Source: an archaeon (GTDB lineage: Archaea > Nanobdellota > Nanobdellia > Pacearchaeales > GW2011-AR1). From it: a stretch of 64,000 bases of DNA. This document shows positions 35,197 to 45,069 of the stretch, piece after piece. The notes below the pieces were generated by a model. It was not told the origin of the DNA, ran no database searches, and worked only from the letters and a program-made list of their open reading frames with translations. The DNA lies in the NCBI GenBank assembly GCA_021107855.1, contig JAIORZ010000002.1, forward strand, positions 128,148 through 192,147. Reading direction: 5' to 3'. Every line of letters starts with the position of its first letter. The first letter of the stretch is position 1. Position numbers and translations under genes: made by a program.

Positions 35197-36528
35197 ATGG
35201 TGAAAATACACACAGTTGGCGGATTCTCAGAAGTTGGGAAAAACATGGTCGTCGTCGAACTCGAGGAAGACGCATTTATATTCGACGAAGGATTTTTCCT
35301 CCCCGCAATAGTCTCAATGCAAGAACGAGACAAAGTCATGACGGAAAAAAGACTAAAATCAATCAAAGCAGTCCCAGACGATTCCGCAATAGCAAAAATC
35401 AAACACAAAGTCCGAGCCCAATTCATCTCACACGCACACCTCGACCACGTAGGCGCAATACCATACCTCTCCGACAAATACAACGCCCCAATCTACGGAA
35501 CCCCATTCACAATGCAAGTCCTAGACTCCCTCTTAGCCGACAACGACATAGTCCTAAAAAACAAATCATTCGCAATCAAACCAAACACAACATTCTTCGT
35601 CAAAGGAAAAAAACAAAAATACAAAATCGACTTCATCAGCATAACCCACTCAACAGCACAATGTCTAATGATTGCAATTCAAACACCAAAAGGCGCGATA
35701 ATTTACGCAAACGATTTCAAACTCGACGACACACCAGTCCTAGGGCTAAAACCGAATTACAAAAGACTCAGAGAAATTGCAAAAGAAGGAGTCCTAACAT
35801 TCGTAGTGGATTCGTTATATTCAGGGTCACCAAGAAAAACGCCATCAGAAAAAGTCGCACGAGTCCTACTAGAAGAAGTTCTCCTAACAATTCAAAACCG
35901 AAACGCCGGAATGATAATCACAACATTTTCTTCCCACATCGCAAGACTAAAATCCATAGTAGAATTCGGAAAAAAATTAAACCGTGAAGTAATATTCTTA
36001 GGAAGAAGTCTAGACAAATATTCGACCGCAGCAAAAAATATTGGAATAGCCCCGTTCTTAAACGACGTCAGAATTTCCAGGTATAGAAGAGAAGTAGAAA
36101 AAACTCTAAAGAAAATAGAGAGAAAAAGAAAAGATTATTTAATTGTCTGCACAGGACATCAGGGCGAACCAGGCTCAATCCTAGAAAGACTCTCCAGGCA
36201 CCAACTCCCCTTCAAAATTAACAAAGACGATAACATAATCTTCTCTTCCAGCGTCATCCCAACCCCAGTCAACAAAGAACAATTCGCCAAAATGGAAGGA
36301 CGACTAAAAAAATCAAAACCAAGAATATTCAGAGACGCTCATGTTTCGGGTCACGGCGGACAAGAAGACCTTCGAGATATTATACAAATTATAAATCCAC
36401 AACATGTCATTCCCTCTCACGGCGGATTTGATAAAACGAAACCGATGGTAGAACTCACCAAAGAACTCGGATACAAGCTCCACAAAACCTGCCATCTCAT
36501 GCAAGATGGAGGCGTCCTAAAATTGTAG
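35197..36528 (+). CDS. rnj: Archaeal RNase J (beta-CASP metallo-ribonuclease)
   Basis: 443 residues. Metallo-beta-lactamase motif HAHLDH at about 79-84 (SHAHLDHVGAIPYL), beta-CASP region with FSSHIARL, GRSLDKYS, CTGHQGEPGS and the C-terminal VSGHGGQEDLR and VIPSHGGFD motifs. Exonuclease degrading RNA 5' to 3' in the archaeal RNase J clade. The N-terminus MVKIHTVGGFSEVGKNMVVV is standard. Divergent from the protease operon. Confidence 0.96.
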   Translation: MVKIHTVGGFSEVGKNMVVVELEEDAFIFDEGFFLPAIVSMQERDKVMTEKRLKSIKAVPDDSAIAKIKHKVRAQFISHAHLDHVGAIPYLSDKYNAPIYGTPFTMQVLDSLLADNDIVLKNKSFAIKPNTTFFVKGKKQKYKIDFISITHSTAQCLMIAIQTPKGAIIYANDFKLDDTPVLGLKPNYKRLREIAKEGVLTFVVDSLYSGSPRKTPSEKVARVLLEEVLLTIQNRNAGMIITTFSSHIARLKSIVEFGKKLNREVIFLGRSLDKYSTAAKNIGIAPFLNDVRISRYRREVEKTLKKIERKRKDYLIVCTGHQGEPGSILERLSRHQLPFKINKDDNIIFSSSVIPTPVNKEQFAKMEGRLKKSKPRIFRDAHVSGHGGQEDLRDIIQIINPQHVIPSHGGFDKTKPMVELTKELGYKLHKTCHLMQDGGVLKL

Positions 36529-36560
36529 CACCACCAACCCCAAACCGATCCGAAGAATTA

Positions 36561-36938
36561 ATGGGCGGAGTAAAAAATGCATTAGAACGAGGAGAAACAC
36601 TTTCTAAAGCGAAACAAAGTTTTCTAAATGCGGGATACACCGAAGCAGAAATCCAATCCGCCGTCCAAAGAATGTCAGCCAGCGGCATCCAAATAGCAAA
36701 ACCATTGGTTCAACCACCATCCCAACCAGGTTCACCACCTCAACCGGGCTCACCACCCCAAGCAGCCGCTCCCCAAATTCAAACTTCTCAAGAACAGCAA
36801 TCCTCAACAGGACTTATCGTTGTCCTAGCAATCATCGGAGTACTCATTCTATTAGCCGCACTCCTCCTCGGACTCTTCTGGGAAAAATTCACACCCTTCT
36901 TCGAAAAATTTACATCATTCTTTAACAAGTTACTCTAA
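36561..36938 (+). CDS. Small membrane protein with Pro/Gln-rich linker
   Basis: 125 residues. N-terminal helical domain (ALERGETLSKAKQSFLNAGY TEAEIQSAV resembles a UBA-like three-helix unit), a Pro/Gln/Ser-rich linker with PGSPPQ repeats, one membrane helix (GLIVVLAIIGVLILLAALLLGLFW) and an amphipathic Phe-rich tail. This design recurs in DPANN genomes; function unknown. Its stop overlaps the next start (TAATG). Confidence 0.7.
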   Translation: MGGVKNALERGETLSKAKQSFLNAGYTEAEIQSAVQRMSASGIQIAKPLVQPPSQPGSPPQPGSPPQAAAPQIQTSQEQQSSTGLIVVLAIIGVLILLAALLLGLFWEKFTPFFEKFTSFFNKLL

Positions 36939-37462
36939 TGGAAATTTATCAACCATCCGATGATTCACATCTCTTCGCAAATTTTCTAAAAAAATATCTC
37001 AAATTCCACAAAATAACTTCTTATCTAGACTTAGGCACAGGCACAGGCACCCTCTCAAAAACAGCACTAAAATTTCTCCCCCCAAAAAACATCCTAGCCT
37101 CAGACATAAACCCCAACGCAATAAAAGCCCTCCAAAAAGAAAAATTCCAGACTATCCAATCCAACCTCTTCCAAAATATTCCATCCAAATTCGACCTAAT
37201 CACCTTCAACGCCCCATACCTCCCACTAGACCCACGCGAACCAAAATCCTCCCAACTAGCAACAACAGGCGGAAAACACGGCGACGAAATAACCCTAAAA
37301 TTCCTAAAACAAGCAAAACAATATTTAACCCCAAATGGAAAAATATTCCTCCTAATTTCATCCCTAACCCCAACGGACAAAATAAAGAAACTCTGGCCTT
37401 ACAAAGTCGTCGCAAGAAAAAAAATCTTCATGGAAGAGCTATTAATATTAGAATTCAACTAA
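36938..37462 (+). CDS. PrmC/HemK-like N5-glutamine methyltransferase
   Basis: 174 residues, class I SAM methyltransferase. Motif I DLGTGTGTLS (about 34-43), motif II DINPNAIKAL, and motif IV as FNAPYLP instead of the usual NPPY. It also has GGKHGDEI, typical of the Mtq2/HemK archaeal subfamily that methylates release factor aRF1 with Trm112. The NAPY variant is a conservative change. A PrmC-like protein modifying a release factor is most likely. Confidence 0.82.
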   Translation: MEIYQPSDDSHLFANFLKKYLKFHKITSYLDLGTGTGTLSKTALKFLPPKNILASDINPNAIKALQKEKFQTIQSNLFQNIPSKFDLITFNAPYLPLDPREPKSSQLATTGGKHGDEITLKFLKQAKQYLTPNGKIFLLISSLTPTDKIKKLWPYKVVARKKIFMEELLILEFN

Positions 37463-37503
37463 ACTATAATTATCTTTAAATACAATCCAAATCTTTCAAA
37501 ATC

Positions 37504-38712
37504 ATGCAATCCAAATCAACAAAATTCGCCCATTTAGCAGACTGCCACCTCGGAGGCTGGCGACAAGAAGAACTCCAAAAACTCAACTTCCAATCATTCC
37601 AAAAAGCCATCCAAATAATTCTCCAACAAAACCTAGACTTCGTTCTAATCTCAGGAGACCTCTTTGACTCAGCATATCCATCAATCGAAATCCTAAAAGA
37701 ATCCTTCGCCGAATTCAAAAAACTTCACGACGCAAAAATCCCAGTATACCTAATCTCAGGCTCACACGACTTCTCGGTATCAGGCAAAACATTTCTAGAC
37801 GTTCTGGAAAAAGCAGGCTTCTGCAAAAATGTAGAAAACTGGGAAACTCAAGAAGACGGAAAAATAAAACTAAAACCAACATTCCACGAGCAAATTGCAA
37901 TTTATGGCTATCCAGGAAAAAAATCAGGAATGGAAGTCGAAGATTTATCCAAAATATATTTTGATTCCATGCACCCATTCACAATCCTAATGATACACAC
38001 GACAATCCGCGACGTAGTAGGAACCCTACCAATAGAATCCATAAAAAAAGAATCCCTCCCGCTCGCAAACTATTACGCCATGGGACACATCCACAAAAGA
38101 TTTGAAGACAAGATAGCAAATTCTAGATACGTATACCCAGGTCCAACATACCCAAACAACTTCCAAGAACTCTCCGACCTCCAACACGGCAGTTTCCAAA
38201 TAGTCGAAACCGACGGCGCAAACATCCAAACCCAAAACATCCAACTCCCAATAAAAGAAGTCATCACAATAACAATCGAAATCACAAATGCCCTCGAAGC
38301 AACCCAACAAATAATATCCCACTTGGACAAACTCATGCTCCGAGACAAAATAGTTTTACTAAAATTAACAGGAACCCTGTCCCAAGGAAAAACTGGCGAC
38401 ATAAAATTCACAGAAATAGAAGATTTCATAAAAAAGAAAGAAGCATTTACATTTTTAAGAAATATCTCTTCAATAAAAATCCAAGCAACCGACTTCCAAA
38501 TAGAGTCAACATCCGAAGACAACATCGAAAAAATAGAAAGCCAAATACTCGGAGAATATTCCAAACAGAATCCGACCGACTTCAATAAATATCTCCCCCA
38601 ACTAATGTCTTCACTATCCATGGAAAAAAATGAAGACGAAAAATCCGCGGTATACGAAGACCGTCTCTTAACTGAACTAAAAAATATCCTAGAATTAAAC
38701 GAAGTCATATGA
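37504..38712 (+). CDS. mre11: DNA double-strand break repair nuclease Mre11
   Basis: 402 residues. Calcineurin-like phosphoesterase motifs: FAHLADCHLGG (about 8-18), LISGDLFDSAYPS (about 47), ISGSHDF (GNHD variant, about 87-93), ILMIHTTI, and MGHIHKR (about 195). Asn of the GNHD motif is replaced by Ser here, which is unusual because that residue binds metal. It overlaps rad50 by four bases (ATGA). No herA or nurA is beside them. Confidence 0.94.
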   Translation: MQSKSTKFAHLADCHLGGWRQEELQKLNFQSFQKAIQIILQQNLDFVLISGDLFDSAYPSIEILKESFAEFKKLHDAKIPVYLISGSHDFSVSGKTFLDVLEKAGFCKNVENWETQEDGKIKLKPTFHEQIAIYGYPGKKSGMEVEDLSKIYFDSMHPFTILMIHTTIRDVVGTLPIESIKKESLPLANYYAMGHIHKRFEDKIANSRYVYPGPTYPNNFQELSDLQHGSFQIVETDGANIQTQNIQLPIKEVITITIEITNALEATQQIISHLDKLMLRDKIVLLKLTGTLSQGKTGDIKFTEIEDFIKKKEAFTFLRNISSIKIQATDFQIESTSEDNIEKIESQILGEYSKQNPTDFNKYLPQLMSSLSMEKNEDEKSAVYEDRLLTELKNILELNEVI

Positions 38713-40751
38713 TATTCAAATCTCTAAAATTAGAAAATATAAGAAGTTATGAAAAACTAACAATCGAATTCCCAAAAGGCTCCGTTCTTTTAGCAGGAGA
38801 CATCGGCTCAGGAAAAACCTCAGTTCTTCTAGGACTCCAATTCGCTCTCTTCGGGCTACAGCCAGGACAAAAAGGAGCATCCATCTTAAGACAGGGCGAA
38901 AATAGAGCATACGCTTGCCTAGAACTAGAAGTCGACGGAGAAGTGATAATTTTAGAAAGAACAATCAAAAAATCCAACTCCGGCTCAATAACCCAAGACA
39001 GCAACATCATAACAATCGGCACCACAAAAGAAGAACTCTCAACATCAGAGATGAAAAGCAAAGTAATTAACTTTCTAAACTACCCAAAAGAATTCGCCAA
39101 AAAATCCAATCTTCTATACAAATTTACAGTATACACGCCACAAGAAGAAATGAAATCCATAGTTCAAGAAAGACCAGAAATTCGACTCGACACCCTCCGA
39201 CACATCTTCGGAATAGACAGATACAAACGAATCAAAGAAAACACACAAATCCTCTTCCAAAAAATCAAAGAACAAGTAAAAATCAAAGAAATACTAGCCT
39301 CAGAATTAAATCTCGTAAAAGAAAAATTTGGAATAGAAAATGAAAAAAAAATAATATTAACAAGAGAAACAAATAATTTAAACTTAGAATACCAAAATTT
39401 AATTCTTTCCAAACAAAATGCCGAAGAAAAATTATCCTCTCTCCAAAAACTTCTAGAAGAAAAAAGAGACCAAGAATCCGAATTAGAAAAATCCCACGTT
39501 CTACTCCAGGGGAAGAAAGACTTAGAATCACGAATGAAAAGAGAAATAACACTAATGCAAAAACAAATTCACGAAGAATTCAATTTTTCTCAAGAAAGAT
39601 TAGATTCAGTATCAAAACTTCTAGAAAAACACAAAGAAACATTGGAAGAAAAAAATTCAGAATTTTTAAATATCACCTCCCAAATCTCCGCTCTAGATTC
39701 TAAAAAAGAACGACCTTTCGAATTAAAAGATAAAATCATGTCCCTAGAAAATTGTCCAACCTGTCTACAAAAAGTGGGAGAAGACCACAAATGCAGAATA
39801 GAAAAACAAACCAAATATGACATCGAAGAAATAAACAGAGAGCTCGACCAAAAAATCCAGCAAAAACAAATCCTAACTAATGAAATTGAAAAAGAAAAAC
39901 AATTAGTCAGAGATTACGAAACAGACAAAACAAATCTTCAACAACAAAAAATCAAATCCGAACATCAAAAAATGATTCAAACAAAAATTAAATCCGACGC
40001 ATACATTTTAGACAGAACATCCAACGAAGTCAAAGAACTCGAAATCCAAATTCAACAACTCTCCCTCAAAATACAAACCTTCTCAAAATTCCAAGAAGAA
40101 TTTGATCAAGCCAAAGAAGAATTCCAAAAAATCAACGAAATATTTAGAGTAAAAGAAATTACAATTGCAACAAAAACAAAAGAACTCGAATTTCTAAAAA
40201 TCAAATTACAAGAACTTTCAGACGAAATCCAAAAAAAGAAAAAAATCCAAGGACAAGTAAACAGACTACGAAGTCTCCAAGATTGGATTCAAGAAAAATT
40301 TCTAACAATGATTAATCTCACAGAAAAAAATGTCATGGCAAAGCTTCGAAACGAATTCTCAAAAATCTTCTCCGAATGGTTCTCGGTTCTAGTCTCGGAC
40401 TCTCTTTCTGTTCGACTCGACGAGGACTTCACCCCAATCGTCACAAATCAAGACTACGAAATCGACTACGACTTCCTCTCTGGCGGCGAAAGAACAGCAA
40501 CAGCCCTAGCCTACAGACTCTCCCTAAACCAAGTTCTCAACTCAATCCTCTCCCAAATTAAAACAAAAGACATCCTAATATTAGACGAACCAACCGACGG
40601 ATTCGCAACCGAACAAATCGACAAAATGAGAGACATCTTCGAACAACTTAAAGCCGAACAAATCATACTAGTTTCACACGAGGAAAAAATCGAAGGCTTT
40701 GTAGACCATGTAATTAAAATCAGAAAGGACGGGATATCCCAAATCGAATAA
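38709..40751 (+). CDS. rad50: DNA double-strand break repair ATPase Rad50
   Basis: 680 residues, shorter than most Rad50 (about 850-900). Walker A GDIGSGKTS (about 31-39), Q-loop TPQEEM, coiled coil to a zinc hook CPTC at about 349-352 and back, signature LSGGERTATALAYRLSL near 590, Walker B DILILDEPTDGFA and the H-loop SHEE. All functional elements are present; the reduction is in the coiled coils. Works with Mre11 in end resection. Confidence 0.96.
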   Translation: MIFKSLKLENIRSYEKLTIEFPKGSVLLAGDIGSGKTSVLLGLQFALFGLQPGQKGASILRQGENRAYACLELEVDGEVIILERTIKKSNSGSITQDSNIITIGTTKEELSTSEMKSKVINFLNYPKEFAKKSNLLYKFTVYTPQEEMKSIVQERPEIRLDTLRHIFGIDRYKRIKENTQILFQKIKEQVKIKEILASELNLVKEKFGIENEKKIILTRETNNLNLEYQNLILSKQNAEEKLSSLQKLLEEKRDQESELEKSHVLLQGKKDLESRMKREITLMQKQIHEEFNFSQERLDSVSKLLEKHKETLEEKNSEFLNITSQISALDSKKERPFELKDKIMSLENCPTCLQKVGEDHKCRIEKQTKYDIEEINRELDQKIQQKQILTNEIEKEKQLVRDYETDKTNLQQQKIKSEHQKMIQTKIKSDAYILDRTSNEVKELEIQIQQLSLKIQTFSKFQEEFDQAKEEFQKINEIFRVKEITIATKTKELEFLKIKLQELSDEIQKKKKIQGQVNRLRSLQDWIQEKFLTMINLTEKNVMAKLRNEFSKIFSEWFSVLVSDSLSVRLDEDFTPIVTNQDYEIDYDFLSGGERTATALAYRLSLNQVLNSILSQIKTKDILILDEPTDGFATEQIDKMRDIFEQLKAEQIILVSHEEKIEGFVDHVIKIRKDGISQIE

Positions 40752-40789
40752 TCCAATAACTTTTTAAACCAAAACAAATCTCTATATTT

Positions 40790-41044
40790 ATGGAAATTAA
40801 AGTTCTAAAAGACGAAAAAAACGAATTAGATATAGAAATCCCAAGTCTAACAATCGCAGAAGTTCTTAGAGTCTACCTAAACAAAGAAGGCGCGAAACTA
40901 GCAGCGTGGAAAAAAGCTCACCAAACGTCGAACCCAGTTTTACACATCGAAGCAGATAACCCGAAAAAACTTTTAAAAAATGCAATCAAAGCATTAGAAA
41001 AAGAAATCGACACAACAGTCGCAGATTTCAAAAAACTGAAATAA
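40790..41044 (+). CDS. rpoL: RNA polymerase subunit L (Rpb11-like)
   Basis: 84 residues. MEIKVLKDEKNELDIEIP, LTIAEVLRVYLNKEGAKLAA, NPKKLLKNAIKALEKEI match RpoL, the Rpb11/alpha-like assembly partner of RpoD. A TATA-like CTTTTTAAACC lies about 27 bases upstream. Confidence 0.9.
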   Translation: MEIKVLKDEKNELDIEIPSLTIAEVLRVYLNKEGAKLAAWKKAHQTSNPVLHIEADNPKKLLKNAIKALEKEIDTTVADFKKLK

Positions 41045-41089
41045 GTCCATTACACAAATTCTTTTAATTCCAAAAAATTCTATATAACG

Positions 41090-41587
41090 ATGAAAGAAAA
41101 CTTAATAAAAAAAATAAAGGATTCAGGAGCCATCATCAAAAGGGATTGCATACTCAGAGACGGAACAAAGTCAAAAATTTATATAGACCTAAAAAAAACC
41201 TATGGAGTTCCAGGATTTAAAACAGAAGCTTCCAATGACATACATAAAATTATAGACAAAGAAGTAACATGCGTCGCTGGGATGGGAATTGGAGGACACT
41301 TGGCATCAATATACGGAGAAACATATTTAATTCCAACATGCATTATTAGAGATACACCTAAAACTCGAGGAACAAAATCTCGAATAGAGGGCTATACTCC
41401 CACAGAAAAAGACAAAATAGTGATAATAGACGATGTATACAATTCAGGTTCAAGCATCAAAGATACACAAGAATTCTTGCAAATCACAAAAGCAAAAATA
41501 ATCCAAGCATGCGTCATCCTATCCAGAAACAAACCCAACCTAGATTTCCCAACAAAATCAGTCCTAACCCTAAAGGATATTCTATAA
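41090..41587 (+). CDS. pyrE: Orotate phosphoribosyltransferase-like protein
   Basis: 165 residues. PRTase fold with the PRPP motif IVIIDDVYNSGSS (about 106-118) and the flexible loop RDTPKTRGTKSRIEGY (about 86-101). LRDGTKSKIYIDLKKTYG near the start matches PyrE (orotate plus PRPP to OMP). Slightly shorter than typical PyrE (about 180-210), so another pyrimidine PRTase is possible. The stop overlaps the radB start by one base (TAATG). Confidence 0.85.
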   Translation: MKENLIKKIKDSGAIIKRDCILRDGTKSKIYIDLKKTYGVPGFKTEASNDIHKIIDKEVTCVAGMGIGGHLASIYGETYLIPTCIIRDTPKTRGTKSRIEGYTPTEKDKIVIIDDVYNSGSSIKDTQEFLQITKAKIIQACVILSRNKPNLDFPTKSVLTLKDIL

Positions 41588-42321
41588 TGCAACAAAAAAT
41601 CTCCGCCGGCTCCTACGAACTAAACAAATTCCTCCACGGCGGCTACGAAACCGACATAATCACAACTCTCTACGGACCAGGCGCCTCCGGCAAATCAAAC
41701 TTCTGCATAATCCTCGCAACATCCCAAGCAAAAAAACAAAACAAAACAATCTTCATCGACACAGAAGGCGGCTTCTCAACAGAACGCTTCAAACAAATCC
41801 ACAGAGGCGAAAAAGAACAAATAGAAAAAGATTTACAAAATATCTTCCTCCTAAAACCAACCTCATTCCAAGAACAAGAAAAATCTTTCCAACAAATGCT
41901 AGAACATGTCAAAAAAGAATCCATCTCCCTAATCATAATCGACTCAATCGCAATGCTCTACAGACTAGAACTAGGAGCCGCAATAGAATCAGACAACCAA
42001 GAAGAAATAGCAAAAATAAACAGAAAACTAGCCAACCAACTCAGAACCCTAAACGAGATAGCAAGGAAACAGAATATTCCGGTAATAATCACAAACCAAG
42101 TTTACGCCAGCTTTACCAGAAATACCGAAGACAAACAAAAAGAGCGCCAAGTCTCAATGGTCGGCGGCGACCTCCTAAAATACTGGTCCAAATGCCTAAT
42201 CGAACTGAAAAACTATAACGGCAAAAGGTCTATTATTCTACAAAAACATCGGAGTCTCCCAGTTAAAGAATTAGCATTTGAAATCATCAACCCAGGGATT
42301 AGGAAACGCGGACTATTCTAA
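41587..42321 (+). CDS. radB: RecA-superfamily repair protein RadB
   Basis: 244 residues from the ATG at 41587, which overlaps the pyrE stop; a longer reading from 41509 lies inside pyrE. Opens SAGSYELNKFLHGGYETDII, with Walker A YGPGASGKSNFC (about 29-40), Walker B SLIIIDSIAMLYR, and ITNQVYA as the L1-like end. No N-terminal helix-hairpin-helix, which separates RadB from RadA. RadB assists RadA in recombination. Confidence 0.9.
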   Translation: MQQKISAGSYELNKFLHGGYETDIITTLYGPGASGKSNFCIILATSQAKKQNKTIFIDTEGGFSTERFKQIHRGEKEQIEKDLQNIFLLKPTSFQEQEKSFQQMLEHVKKESISLIIIDSIAMLYRLELGAAIESDNQEEIAKINRKLANQLRTLNEIARKQNIPVIITNQVYASFTRNTEDKQKERQVSMVGGDLLKYWSKCLIELKNYNGKRSIILQKHRSLPVKELAFEIINPGIRKRGLF

Positions 42322-42371
42322 TTTTCTTAGAAGCTCGTCCTTCTATTTATTTTAAAAAATTATACATTCTA

Positions 42372-42815
42372 TTAGGGGTTGAATAATGGACCAAAAAAAC
42401 ATCCAATATCTATAGAATAAAATATTACTCCAGATAAAACTAATGTAAACAAAATAAATACAATCCAAAATATTTTTTTATTTACATTATATAACTTTTT
42501 GAACCCCGCCCCAAGTAACACATATAATGCAAAGGAAGATATAGAAAGTATTACTTCAGATAAAAAGGTCATACTTCCATAGCTACTATGATCCTGGAAG
42601 TAAGGAATCACATTTAATATAATTCCTGGAATAAATGCTATTGACCAATATAGCGCTCCAATAACGCACTGTAGATCTGTTATAATACTGAAGCCATTAA
42701 AATTATATAAATAATAATTTAGCAAAAACCATGTAGCGGATATAAATCCCAGTATAAAGAAAAAACTAAAAATACAATTTTCCTTCAGGTATTTTAAAAT
42801 ATTTACATTTTCCAT
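42372..42815 (-). CDS. Small multi-spanning membrane protein behind topA
   Basis: 147 residues from the ATG at 42815, one base after the topA stop. Four or five hydrophobic helices (FSFFFILGFISATWFLLNYY; VIGALYWSIAFIPGIILNVI; FLSEVILSISSFALYVLLGA; IFWIVFILFTLVLSGVIF). No family recognised. AT-rich with little C bias, unlike topA, so possibly a recent arrival that uses the topA transcript. Confidence 0.65.
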   Translation of the reverse strand: MENVNILKYLKENCIFSFFFILGFISATWFLLNYYLYNFNGFSIITDLQCVIGALYWSIAFIPGIILNVIPYFQDHSSYGSMTFLSEVILSISSFALYVLLGAGFKKLYNVNKKIFWIVFILFTLVLSGVIFYSIDIGCFFGPLFNP

Positions 42816-42816
42816 C

Positions 42817-45069
42817 TTATTTTTTAAGAATCTTCTTTCTTCCCACCTTCTTCCTTTTCTTCTTAGCTTTCTTCTTCTTCCCATGATCCACAACCTTCCC
42901 ATCCACAATCTCAACCTCCCCACTCGCCATCTTCGCCTTAAACTCCGCCTTCTTCTTCGCAGCCTCCTCATTACTCGGGCACTCCATATTAAAACAAAAC
43001 TTCCAAGGCGCCTTCCCCTTCTGAAAACTCTGAATCAACGGAAACCCACATTCCTTACACATCTCCAAACTGCCTTCCTCTATATTCTCTTCGGGGTCAC
43101 CAGAGCCATGCCCGTTGAGGGCCTCAGCCATCTTCTTCGAAACCCGCGCCGGCTTCATCATCCCCTTCGGCGGCAAAGAATAAACCGTCTTACAATCAGG
43201 ATAAGCATCACAACTCACAAAATACCGACCAAACCTCTTCCCATACATAACCCTCAAATTCCCCTTCCCACATTTCCGACACTTATCCAAAGTATTAGCC
43301 TCCCTTTCCTGCTCCCACACAATAGCATTCGCATCAGCCAAACTCTTCCCCATCGCCTCCAAACTCTTCGTCATCCCTTCCGCAATACCTCTAACAGCCA
43401 CCTTCGCCTCCTCCAAAACCTCACTCTCCATTTTCTCAAAATCACCATCCGCCAACTCAATCCCCTCCAACTTCTCTCCCATATCCGCCGTCATCTTCTC
43501 ATCCAAAATCACAGGCGCATAACTCTCCAACGTCTCACACATCCTCATCCCCAACTCCGTCACCTCAATAGCCCTCTCCCTAACATAATCCCGAGAATAA
43601 AGCGTTTCAATAATATTCGCCCGCGTCGCCTTCGTCCCCAAATTCTTCTTCTCCAATTCCTTAACCAAAGAAGCAGCAGAATACCTCCTCGGCGGCTTCG
43701 TCTCCTTCTCCTCAGTCCTAATCTCCAAAACATCAACCTCACCATCCATCGTCGGCACCTTGCCCTCTTTCGTCCCATGCGGATAAACATTCATCCAGCC
43801 CTTTTCCTTAATCTGTGTCCCATTCGCACTAAAACTCAAACCGCCAACCTTCACGCCAACCCGCTTCCTCTCCAAAACAGCCGAATCACAAAAACACGAA
43901 ATAAATCTCTTAACAATCAAATCATAAATCTTCTTATCCCTCTCAGGTATCTTAATCTTCTCCCCAGTCGGATAAATAGCAGGGTGCGCGGGGTCGCTCT
44001 TCTTCCCCTCAGTAGGTATACCATTCACAGCATACTTAACAGCCGACGTATACTTCTTCAACCGCTTCAAAATCTTCCCATAACCAATCGACTCATCATA
44101 CTTCTGACTCGAAGTCCTCGGATACGAAATCGCCCCAAGCAAATACAAACTCTGCGCACTCTTCAAAGTCTGCATAGGAGTAGAGCTACAATTTTTATAA
44201 GCCTCGGTCTGCAGCGTCGTCAAATCGAACGGAACAGGCGCAGGAACAACCTTCTCAGAAATAGTAGTCTTCGCCTCACCCTTCTTCCCCTGCAAATGCT
44301 TAAACCTCAACAGCTCCGACTCATTAAAAATATCCTTAGGATACTTAACCTCCAGCTTCTGCCCCTTAATATCCTTAACCTGCAAAAACACATTCCAAAA
44401 CGGCTCCGGTTTAAACGCCTCAATCTCTCGCTCCCTATCAACAACAATCTTCAACGCCGGACCCTGCACCCGACCAATCGACAAAATCCGAAACGTCCCA
44501 GTCGAACTCAGCGCCTTCATCAAACCCCGCGACAAATTAATCCCATAAAACCAATCCAAATAATGCCGAGTCTCCCCACTAACAGCAGCACCCCAATTTA
44601 AAGACGGCAACAAATTCTCAAAACTCTCTTCCAAAGCTTCCTTAGTAAGCAAAGAAAACTTCATCCTCTTCGCATCCTTCTTCTTCGCAACAAACCGCAC
44701 AACATTCCAACCAATCACCTCACCCTCAACATCAAAGTCCGTCGCAACGATAAACTCACTAGACTCCCGAACAAGCTTTCTCAAAACCGTCAAATACTTC
44801 TTCGTAAAAGCCCCACCCTTCTTATTCGACGCCGGCTGCCACTTAATCTCAAAATTCGGAAACGGACCCCTCTTCGCAATCTGCTGAACCCCAAACAAAT
44901 GACCAACCGCACACCCAACAAGATACCGCTTCTCACCCTTAAAAAACTCATAATACGAAACCTTGTCCTTATTCGTAATCTTCTCGTCAGTCGCCCCACT
45001 CAAAGCCGCCGCAATCTTCGCCGCCGCCGCCGGTTTCTCTGTAATTATCAATGTCGCATTCTTAACCAT
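42817..45069 (-). CDS. topA: DNA topoisomerase I, type IA
   Basis: 750 residues from the ATG at 45069. TOPRIM ATLIITEKPAAAAKI and DFDVEGEVIGW; catalytic Tyr at about 316 in LGAISYPRTSSQKY; SIGRVQGPALKIVVDRE; then two C-terminal zinc modules (CRKCGKGNLRV with CDAYPDC, and CKECGFPLI with CFNMECP) and a Lys-rich tail. Relaxes negative supercoils. Start and recombinase stop overlap as TGATG, so recombinase and topoisomerase are made from one transcript. An interspersed repeat is inserted in frame in the linker between zinc modules (43093-43123). Confidence 0.96.
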   Translation of the reverse strand: MVKNATLIITEKPAAAAKIAAALSGATDEKITNKDKVSYYEFFKGEKRYLVGCAVGHLFGVQQIAKRGPFPNFEIKWQPASNKKGGAFTKKYLTVLRKLVRESSEFIVATDFDVEGEVIGWNVVRFVAKKKDAKRMKFSLLTKEALEESFENLLPSLNWGAAVSGETRHYLDWFYGINLSRGLMKALSSTGTFRILSIGRVQGPALKIVVDREREIEAFKPEPFWNVFLQVKDIKGQKLEVKYPKDIFNESELLRFKHLQGKKGEAKTTISEKVVPAPVPFDLTTLQTEAYKNCSSTPMQTLKSAQSLYLLGAISYPRTSSQKYDESIGYGKILKRLKKYTSAVKYAVNGIPTEGKKSDPAHPAIYPTGEKIKIPERDKKIYDLIVKRFISCFCDSAVLERKRVGVKVGGLSFSANGTQIKEKGWMNVYPHGTKEGKVPTMDGEVDVLEIRTEEKETKPPRRYSAASLVKELEKKNLGTKATRANIIETLYSRDYVRERAIEVTELGMRMCETLESYAPVILDEKMTADMGEKLEGIELADGDFEKMESEVLEEAKVAVRGIAEGMTKSLEAMGKSLADANAIVWEQEREANTLDKCRKCGKGNLRVMYGKRFGRYFVSCDAYPDCKTVYSLPPKGMMKPARVSKKMAEALNGHGSGDPEENIEEGSLEMCKECGFPLIQSFQKGKAPWKFCFNMECPSNEEAAKKKAEFKAKMASGEVEIVDGKVVDHGKKKKAKKKRKKVGRKKILKK
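43093..43123. repeat. Interspersed ~30-bp repeat, copy A (inside topA)
   Basis: Plus-strand core GGGTCACCAGAGCCATGCCC continues GTTGAGGGCC. 26 or more bases match copy B at 53617-53646 and the visible half matches copy C at 63986-64000. In topA it encodes GHGSGDP between two zinc modules. Confidence 0.7.

Noticed and set aside
41509..41586. A 26-residue N-terminal extension of RadB
   Set aside because: It lies inside pyrE in another frame; the family start SAGSYELNKFL follows the ATG at 41587.
42883..44601. Long plus-strand frame opposite topA, and many similar Arg/Leu/Asn-rich frames opposite other genes
   Set aside because: They mirror real genes; the strong strand skew removes stop codons on the opposite strand. 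Their composition (Arg/His/Asn-rich) is not protein-like.
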